64,000 bases of DNA from Lachnospiraceae bacterium (lineage in GTDB: Bacteria; Bacillota; Clostridia; Lachnospirales; Lachnospiraceae). Location of the stretch: the NCBI GenBank assembly GCA_022796475.1, contig JAAWIS010000002.1, positions 30,720-94,719 of the forward strand, in the 5' to 3' direction. The position numbers and the translations under genes were made by a program. Shown here in pieces: positions 63,903-64,000 of this stretch (within the stretch, counting starts at the first letter, position 1; each line of letters starts with the position of its first letter). The notes beneath the pieces were generated by a model, which made no database searches, was not told where the DNA came from, and saw nothing but the letters and a program-made list of their open reading frames with translations.

Positions 63903-64000
63903 CTAGTGTTCTGTCTGGCTCATAGATAGGCAAACTTCCTTGCCTATTTTCCTGACAGCGCCACTCCCCAAGCCTCGACGTAGCAACCGCTACGCCTTCG

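Noticed and set aside
1-64000. CRISPR arrays, tRNA/rRNA genes, prophage or transposase genes
   Set aside because: No regularly spaced direct repeats, no tRNA/rRNA signatures and no transposase, integrase or phage structural protein recognised in the ORF track.

Overview
The window is a chromosomal segment that looks like a gut Lachnospiraceae (Blautia-like; inferred from gene content and style, not proven). Most genes lie on the minus strand. Core content includes lysine/DAP genes (dapA, dapB, dapL, dapF), typA, glgC/glgD, tkt, cobQ-cbiC, infC-rpmI-rplT, larB/larC, glnA with an ANTAR regulator, hisC, cell-wall genes (PBP1A, LCP, L,D-transpeptidase, amidase), a nucleoside-salvage group, a sugar-isomerase/kinase group and a cystine/sulfur locus. 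Bile- and steroid-relevant candidates are a choloylglycine hydrolase and an SDR resembling Comamonas-type 3-alpha-HSDH paired with an NTF2-like protein. RNA features: a clear lysine riboswitch before dapA, an L20-type leader before infC (infC probably starts at AUU), and an unassigned aptamer-plus-terminator-like leader before larB, which is the best candidate for an undescribed regulatory system. Intergenic regions hold several MITE-like or multi-hairpin elements: two clearly homologous copies with GYRTGTCTGAAAATT ends plus a degenerate third; a 105-bp element with perfect 16-bp TIRs; a 164-bp element upstream of hisC with one end repeated at cobQ; and a 171-bp multi-hairpin element between the ANTAR gene and dapF. 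No rRNA, tRNA, CRISPR array, prophage or transposase gene was recognised.
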